Under the pieces are notes generated by a model. That model did no database searches, was not told the origin of the DNA, and was given only the letters and a program-made list of their open reading frames with translations. The position numbers were made by a program, and so were the translations under genes. 10,699 nt of DNA, from contig DAOVIC010000046.1 in assembly GCA_030671565.1 (NCBI GenBank), forward strand, positions 1 to 10,699. The letters are read 5' to 3'. The stretch's first letter is position 1. Each line of letters starts with the position of its first letter. Shown here one piece after another: positions 7,398 to 10,699 of the stretch. This DNA is from Anaerohalosphaeraceae bacterium. Lineage in GTDB: Bacteria; Planctomycetota; Phycisphaerae; Sedimentisphaerales; Anaerohalosphaeraceae.

Positions 7398-8459
7398 TTA
7401 TTTTCGGTTTTTTTTCTTTTTTCTTTTTTTCTGTCTTGCGGTTTTTTTTCTTTCTTTTGCCTTTGTGTTTTGCTCCTGGCGAATTTCGAGGAGTTTTAAT
7501 TCTTCTTTCAGTTTGTTGAAATTGGCTACGCGATCAGCTTGTAATTTTCCTTCTTCTATAGCTTGTCTTACTGCGCATTGGGGTTCTGTTTCATGCAGGC
7601 AATCTCTAAACTTGCACATTTCTGCGATCTGTTCAACATCTTCGAAAGCTCGTTTTACGCTGTCTTCATCTGCCCAGAGATGGAGTTCCCTCATGCCGGG
7701 GTTGTCGATGACCGCTCCTCCTTCGGGGAGAAGGATCAGTTCGCGGTGTGTGGTTGTGTGTCTTCCCTTGCTGTCTTCTTGTCGTACAGGAGCGGTTTCC
7801 AGATGTTCCATTCCGAGGATGCTGTTTATGATGGTTGATTTGCCTACACCGGAAGAGCCGAGGAGGGAGACGGTTTTTCCGCTTCCCAAATATTCGTAAA
7901 GGGATTCGATCCCAGTTTTTTTGACGGCACTTATGGGGTAGATGCGAACGTCCGGGGCGACGAACTTTAATTGTTCGATGTAACTTTGTACGTCGTGGCA
8001 GAGATCTGTTTTGTTTAAGATAATAACCGGTTCTGCGCCGCTGTCCCATGTCAGGACGAGGTATCTCTCAATGCGTCGAAGGTTGAATTCCGCATCCAGC
8101 GCGCTTACGATGAAGACGGTGTCGATGTTGACGGCGACAACTTGTTCTTTGAGGTCTCTGCCGGCGACTTTGCGTGTGAATTTACTTTTGCGGGGAAGTA
8201 TCGCCCGGATGACAGCTCTGTTTTCCTGTGGGCGAACTTTTATGGCAACCCAATCGCCTACTGCGGGGTAGTCTGCCAGGGTCTGAGCATCGTAATCGAT
8301 CTTTCCTGCTAACTCGGCGGTGATGTGGCCATTTTCATAGCAGACGGTGTAAATATGTCTGTGCTCACGAACCACACGTCCGGCTGTCAGACCTTTGTGC
8401 TTGTATGGTTCGAAATGTTTTTCGAAAAAATCGCTCCAGCCGAGCTCTTTCAAATCCAT
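7398..8459 (-). CDS. rsgA: Ribosome small subunit-dependent GTPase RsgA
   Basis: Circularly permuted GTPase that acts in late 30S subunit maturation. The 353-residue protein has an N-terminal OB-fold (about 20-95). The GTPase motifs follow in permuted order: G4 NKTD (149-152), G5 SAVK (177-180), G1 GSSGVGKST (201-209), G2 around TTTHRE (235-240) and G3 DNPGM (252-256). A C-terminal zinc knuckle has C282, C287, H289 and C295 (C-x4-C-x-H-x5-C), the RsgA signature. I chose ATG at 8459 because AGGA lies seven bases upstream; a TTG five codons earlier (8474) has no ribosome binding site. The tail is unusual: 15 of the last 21 residues are Lys or Arg, ending KKRKKKKNRK, and probably bind rRNA. The gene has its own promoter and is convergent with the ferritin-like gene. 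Confidence 0.97.
   Translation of the reverse strand: MDLKELGWSDFFEKHFEPYKHKGLTAGRVVREHRHIYTVCYENGHITAELAGKIDYDAQTLADYPAVGDWVAIKVRPQENRAVIRAILPRKSKFTRKVAGRDLKEQVVAVNIDTVFIVSALDAEFNLRRIERYLVLTWDSGAEPVIILNKTDLCHDVQSYIEQLKFVAPDVRIYPISAVKKTGIESLYEYLGSGKTVSLLGSSGVGKSTIINSILGMEHLETAPVRQEDSKGRHTTTHRELILLPEGGAVIDNPGMRELHLWADEDSVKRAFEDVEQIAEMCKFRDCLHETEPQCAVRQAIEEGKLQADRVANFNKLKEELKLLEIRQEQNTKAKERKKTARQKKRKKKKNRK
7404..7459 (+). other. T-rich tract after the ferritin-like gene, inside the rsgA 3' end
   Basis: On the plus strand this is an almost pure pyrimidine stretch with T runs of 8, 6, 7 and 8 within 42 bases (7408-7449). It encodes the Lys/Arg tail of RsgA on the other strand. It begins about 40 bases after the ferritin-like stop codon, where a transcript of the plus-strand cluster should end. 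No strong hairpin precedes it, so it is not a standard intrinsic terminator. Confidence 0.35.
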
Positions 8460-8506
8460 CCGCTTTTCCTGCAATTGTTACGTAAGTAGTTTTATTAGTG
8501 CAGTTT

Positions 8507-8534
8507 ATAATAACTGGGATAGCGAGATTGTCAA
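8507..8534 (-). promoter_or_regulatory. Sigma70-type promoter of rsgA
   Basis: Reading the minus strand, a perfect -35 TTGACA (8534-8529) is followed after 16 bases by TATTAT (8512-8507). Transcription would start near 8500, leaving a leader of about 40 bases to the ATG at 8459. It lies in the gap between the CheX-family stop and rsgA, so rsgA need not depend on read-through. Confidence 0.7.
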
Positions 8535-8591
8535 GATTTGCATCTCTTTGGGCAGTTTTTTGTTTGCAGCGGAAGATGGTTGCCGAAAGGC

Positions 8592-9071
8592 TTATCGGGC
8601 TGGTTCTCTGTAAACGATGACGAAAGTTATTTTGCAGCCATCGCCTTGTGCGACTATTTGAGCCATATTTCCGTTTGAGCCGATAGCCGGTACGACCTCT
8701 TTGCCTTCCATTACTACGGGGATCGAGACTTCGACCTGTCCGACGGATTCTGCTATTCTTGATTTTAGTCCGCCGATGACGAGATTTGTGACTTCGCCGA
8801 TGGCATCGTGGATGTCTTCTGTTGCCAGTTCGTCCTCCGGAGTCATCATTAACATGCTTCTGGCAACTTTATCAGCACTTTGGCTGTCACATATTATTGT
8901 TACTGCCCCTTTGATCGAACCTGTATATGCAATGGACGAGACAATCGATTTCGATGTTTCGATCTCTTGTTCTACGTTTTCAGAACGTTCTATCGGGAGC
9001 ATTATCATAGTTTCAAATGATTCTTTGGCGCTTTGCCATAAGGCTTCTTCCAAGGTGACTGTTTCGATCAT
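8592..9071 (-). CDS. CheX-family (CheC/CheX/FliY-type) protein
   Basis: Protein of 159 residues related to the CheX chemotaxis phosphatases, which dephosphorylate CheY-type response regulators. The diagnostic helix is seen once, as IGEVTNLVIGGLKS (91-104), with the catalytic pair E93-xx-N96. The strand before it (GSIKGAVTIICDS, 51-63) and the later SIPVVMEGKEV (116-126) fit the fold. A single ExxN motif points to CheX rather than to two-motif CheC or FliY. I chose ATG at 9071 because TGAGG lies six bases upstream; a TTG four codons earlier (9083) is the only longer option. No cheA, cheY, receptor or flagellar gene is nearby, so its response-regulator partner is unknown and it may act outside motility. 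It is followed by rsgA on the same strand after 132 bases. Confidence 0.85.
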   Translation of the reverse strand: MIETVTLEEALWQSAKESFETMIMLPIERSENVEQEIETSKSIVSSIAYTGSIKGAVTIICDSQSADKVARSMLMMTPEDELATEDIHDAIGEVTNLVIGGLKSRIAESVGQVEVSIPVVMEGKEVVPAIGSNGNMAQIVAQGDGCKITFVIVYREPAR

Positions 9072-9135
9072 GTTTGGCCTCAAAATATCTATAAAAATAG
9101 TTTAGTTTTAATTGTGTCGTCATAAATCCGGTGTG

Positions 9136-9165
9136 ATATTAGCAGATAGTTATCTTTTTGGGCAA
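9136..9165 (-). promoter_or_regulatory. Candidate promoter of the CheX-family gene
   Basis: On the minus strand TTGCCC (9165-9160) and TAATAT (9141-9136) are 18 bases apart, about 65 bases before the start codon. The -10 element is good and the -35 element is moderate. If real, it is back to back with the tRNA promoter, the two -35 boxes being only seven bases apart. Confidence 0.4.
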
Positions 9166-9172
9166 AAAACCG

Positions 9173-9201
9173 TTGTCATGGTATGGCAATGCAGGTACAA
9201 T
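9173..9201 (+). promoter_or_regulatory. Sigma70-type promoter of tRNA-Pro
   Basis: TTGTCA (9173-9178) and TACAAT (9196-9201) are separated by exactly 17 bases, each hexamer one base from consensus. The predicted start is near 9208, about five bases before the mature tRNA, which implies a very short 5' leader for RNase P. Confidence 0.75.
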
Positions 9202-9212
9202 AGCGCACTTTC

Positions 9213-9287
9213 CGGGGCGTGGCGCAGTTTGGCTAGCGCGCATGACTGGGGGTCATGAGGTCGCAGGTTCGAGTCCTGTCGCCCCGA
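9213..9287 (+). tRNA. tRNA-Pro, anticodon GGG
   Basis: A complete 75-base cloverleaf. The acceptor stem CGGGGCG (9213-9219) pairs perfectly with CGCCCCG (9280-9286), and A9287 is the discriminator. The D stem is GCGC/GCGC (9222-9225, 9236-9239). The anticodon stem CATGA/TCATG (9241-9245, 9253-9257) encloses loop CTGGGGG with anticodon GGG at 9248-9250. The T stem GCAGG/CCTGT (one G-U pair) encloses TTCGAGT. C1-G72 is typical of bacterial tRNA-Pro, supporting the identity. It reads CCC and CCU codons. The 3' CCA is not encoded (GTG follows the discriminator), so CCA-adding enzyme is required. Confidence 0.96.
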
Positions 9288-9302
9288 GTGGTCTATGACC
9301 AC
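9288..9302 (+). other. Hairpin directly after tRNA-Pro
   Basis: GTGGTC, loop TAT, GACCAC: a perfect 6-bp inverted repeat that begins on the base after the tRNA discriminator. There is no T run behind it. It may be a 3'-end processing signal or a weak terminator. Confidence 0.45.
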
Positions 9303-9311
9303 GGAGAGTAT

Positions 9312-9338
9312 GTGGCACATTCGCTTGTTGTGTGCCGC
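9312..9338 (+). other. Second hairpin downstream of tRNA-Pro
   Basis: GTGGCACA (9312-9319) can pair with TGTGCCGC (9331-9338), giving eight pairs including one G-U, around an 11-base loop. It overlaps the first bases of the direct repeat and has no T run after it. Together with the preceding hairpin it may end the tRNA transcript, but this is inferred. Confidence 0.4.
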
Positions 9339-9526
9339 TCCCGTTGGTCGCTGGGTTCGTTGTTTCTGGCTATTGGTTCAAACGAAGGGCAGTTGCTTCG
9401 AGTGCCTTTAGGCGTATAAAATTCAGTAGCGTCTGTCTGCGATTTCCGCTCCCGCTGGTCGCTCAGGTCGCTATGAATTGCAAGAGGTTCAAACGAAGGA
9501 TGGTTGCTCCGACTTGTAACTCCTTT
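9335..9526 (+). repeat. Degenerate direct repeat, two units with 111-bp period
   Basis: Two imperfect copies start at 9335 and 9446. Exact shared blocks are CCGCTCCCG (9335 and 9446), TGGTCGCT (9345 and 9456) and GGTTCAAACGAAGG (9375 and 9486), each exactly 111 bases apart, followed by GTTGCT and CGA at the same offset. About the first 80 bases of each unit are related, and the rest has diverged. The frame GTG 9332 to TGA 9619 stays open across both units because 111 is divisible by three, but it has no ribosome binding site and no recognisable domain, so I do not call a gene. The 9288-9649 gap holds otherwise only the two hairpins and a possible 8-codon leader ORF (9593-9619). Confidence 0.8.
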
Positions 9527-9649
9527 ATAAATAAGGGTTTGCGGGTGAATGTCCTGGGGGTATGTTTTATAGAAAACAATAAAGGTGGGAATATGCCGTT
9601 ATTTGCGGTTTGTGGGTGATGTTTAACTGTGCCTTAATTTCAAAGGAGT

Positions 9650-10699
9650 ATGAAATTGAAAGTTTATCGAGCACCCGGAAATCCCATCATTTCGCCGGAA
9701 GATGTAAAACCTTCTCGTCCTGATTTTGAGGTTGTATGTGCATTTAATGCCGGCGTAACGACGGTCGGCGATGGTATCCTGTTGCTGCTTAGAGTTGCTG
9801 AGATCGCCAAGTCTGATAATCCCAAGGTCGCGAAAGTTCCGCTTTTCGACCATATCACGGGGGAGATCATTGTAAAAGAATTTAACGTGGACGATCCCGA
9901 TGTTCATATTTCGGACTCGAGATTTGTGCGGCTTCCAGGAAGGAAGTATCTGTCGTCGATCTCTCACCTCCGTATTGCAAGAAGTTCCGACGGTATTAAC
10001 TTTGATATCGAAGAGACACCTGCAATGCAATCCGACAACCTGTACGAAATGTACGGTATCGAGGATCCCCGCATAACACAAATGGGTGATACGTACTATA
10101 TCAACTATTCGGCTATTTCGCCTATCGGGGGGGTTACGACTTGTCTGGCATCGACGAAGGACTGGAAGAACTTCGAACGTCATGGGGTTATCTTTACCCC
10201 TGATAATAAAGACGTTGCGATCTTTCCTGAGAAGATCAACGGCAAGTATTATGCTTTGAATCGTCCTGCTTCTGCGGAATATGGTTTTCGTGATATATGG
10301 ATATCGGAATCACCTGATCTTATTTGCTGGGGTAACCATAAGCATCTTATGACAGCCAGCCAGAACTGGGACGACGGGCATGTCGGTTGCAGTGCGGTTC
10401 CTTTCCTGGTTGACGAAGGTTGGCTGGAAATTTATCACGCGGCAAGCAAGAGTGGCCGCTATTCTCTTGGAGCAGTTCTGCTTGATAAAAATGATCCGTC
10501 TAAGGTTCTTGCCAGAACTACAGAGCCTCTAATGGAACCGGAAACGGATTATGAGGTCAACGGCTTTTACGGAAACGTTGTCTTTACCTGCGGTGCTATC
10601 TGTGAAGAAGGGAAAGTTAAGATATACTACGGTGCGGCAGATACCTGCATGGGTTATGCGGATATCGAACTAAGCGATATTATGGATGCCATGAAGTAA
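9650..10699 (+). CDS. Glycoside hydrolase family 130 enzyme (probable mannoside phosphorylase)
   Basis: Five-bladed beta-propeller glycosidase/phosphorylase of 349 residues. Family GH130 is recognised from GIEDPRIT (136-143) with the candidate catalytic acid D139, FNAG (32-35), LLLLRVAE (44-51), FPEKINGKYYALNRP (192-206), DIWISESPDLICWG (215-228) and the closing CGAICEEG with YYGAADTCMGYA (314-337). GH130 members mostly phosphorolyse beta-1,2- or beta-1,4-mannosides to mannose-1-phosphate; some are hydrolases. The subfamily and exact linkage cannot be fixed here. There is no signal peptide, so it should act in the cytoplasm on imported oligosaccharides. The start is uncertain: AAAGGAG (9642-9648) ends only one base before the ATG at 9650, whereas TTG at 9656 would have a seven-base spacing. 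The TAA is the last codon of the window. No transporter or regulator is visible next to it. Confidence 0.92.
   Translation: MKLKVYRAPGNPIISPEDVKPSRPDFEVVCAFNAGVTTVGDGILLLLRVAEIAKSDNPKVAKVPLFDHITGEIIVKEFNVDDPDVHISDSRFVRLPGRKYLSSISHLRIARSSDGINFDIEETPAMQSDNLYEMYGIEDPRITQMGDTYYINYSAISPIGGVTTCLASTKDWKNFERHGVIFTPDNKDVAIFPEKINGKYYALNRPASAEYGFRDIWISESPDLICWGNHKHLMTASQNWDDGHVGCSAVPFLVDEGWLEIYHAASKSGRYSLGAVLLDKNDPSKVLARTTEPLMEPETDYEVNGFYGNVVFTCGAICEEGKVKIYYGAADTCMGYADIELSDIMDAMK

Noticed and set aside
7666..8049. Alternative minus-strand open frame inside rsgA
   Set aside because: It is a frame-shifted shadow of the GTPase domain; all G motifs are in the rsgA frame.
8582..8591. GCC-GAAA-GGC as terminator of the CheX-family gene
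   Set aside because: The stem has only three pairs and no T run follows in the minus-strand direction.
9335..9499. GGTTCAAACGAAGG blocks as degenerate tRNA 3' fragments or attachment-site copies
   Set aside because: Only GGTTC is shared with the T-arm of the neighbouring tRNA, and the 3' acceptor sequence is absent. No integrase gene is present.
9446..9556. Repeat units as integron attC sites
   Set aside because: I could not find paired R'/R'' core sites with the inverted symmetry attC requires.
9332..9619. Open frame of 95 codons (GTG start) across the repeat
   Set aside because: It has no ribosome binding site and no known domain, and its repeated peptide follows trivially from a 111-base period that is a multiple of three. 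Treated as non-coding repeat.

Overview
The window is a moderate-GC bacterial chromosome segment with ordinary housekeeping genes at both sides of a compact stress-type gene cluster. Ten protein genes are complete, polA enters 5'-truncated from the left edge, and there is one tRNA gene. Shine-Dalgarno motifs are clear (GGAG/AGGAG types), and -35/-10 promoters can be read in the intergenic DNA. A superoxide reductase, a ferritin-like protein and a Cys-rich DUF1540 protein suggest an anaerobe or microaerophile. The PolA sequence style, the GH130 enzyme and the CheX-type protein would fit a Planctomycetota (Phycisphaerae-like) genome. That assignment is an impression from recalled sequences, not a computed result.

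Layout. (1) 1-2276 (+): DNA polymerase I, missing most of its 5'-nuclease domain at the window edge but with intact proofreading and polymerase motifs. (2) 2277-2533: a gap of about 260 bases with one perfect 6-bp hairpin. (3) 2534-7365 (+): eight closely spaced co-directional genes, probably one or two transcripts. They are a two-repeat DUF1540 protein, a two-CBS protein, a membrane-anchored transglutaminase-like protein, a class II superoxide reductase, a phosphoribosyltransferase, an alpha/beta hydrolase, a second phosphoribosyltransferase and a ferritin-like protein. (4) 7398-9071 (-): rsgA and a CheX-family gene, convergent with the cluster. rsgA has its own near-consensus promoter. (5) 9173-9649: a well-formed sigma70-type promoter, tRNA-Pro(GGG), two hairpins and a degenerate direct repeat with an exact 111-bp period. 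(6) 9650-10699 (+): a GH130 glycoside phosphorylase/hydrolase whose stop codon is the last three bases of the window.

How the genes fit together. In the central cluster, superoxide reductase turns superoxide into peroxide, and the ferritin-like protein can use oxidant to oxidise and store iron. The CBS protein may sense adenine nucleotides. The phosphoribosyltransferase/hydrolase pair resembles a protein that exists elsewhere as a single fusion (for example Rv0571c of the Mycobacterium tuberculosis DosR dormancy regulon, as I recall it). A CBS protein of the Hrp1 type is also in that regulon. The cluster therefore looks like an oxygen/redox-stress or dormancy module. Its individual families are known, but the PRTase-hydrolase-PRTase core is of unknown function and is the most interesting protein-coding lead. 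The most interesting non-coding lead is the 111-bp-period repeat beside the tRNA. I found no CRISPR array, insertion sequence, phage gene or toxin-antitoxin pair.
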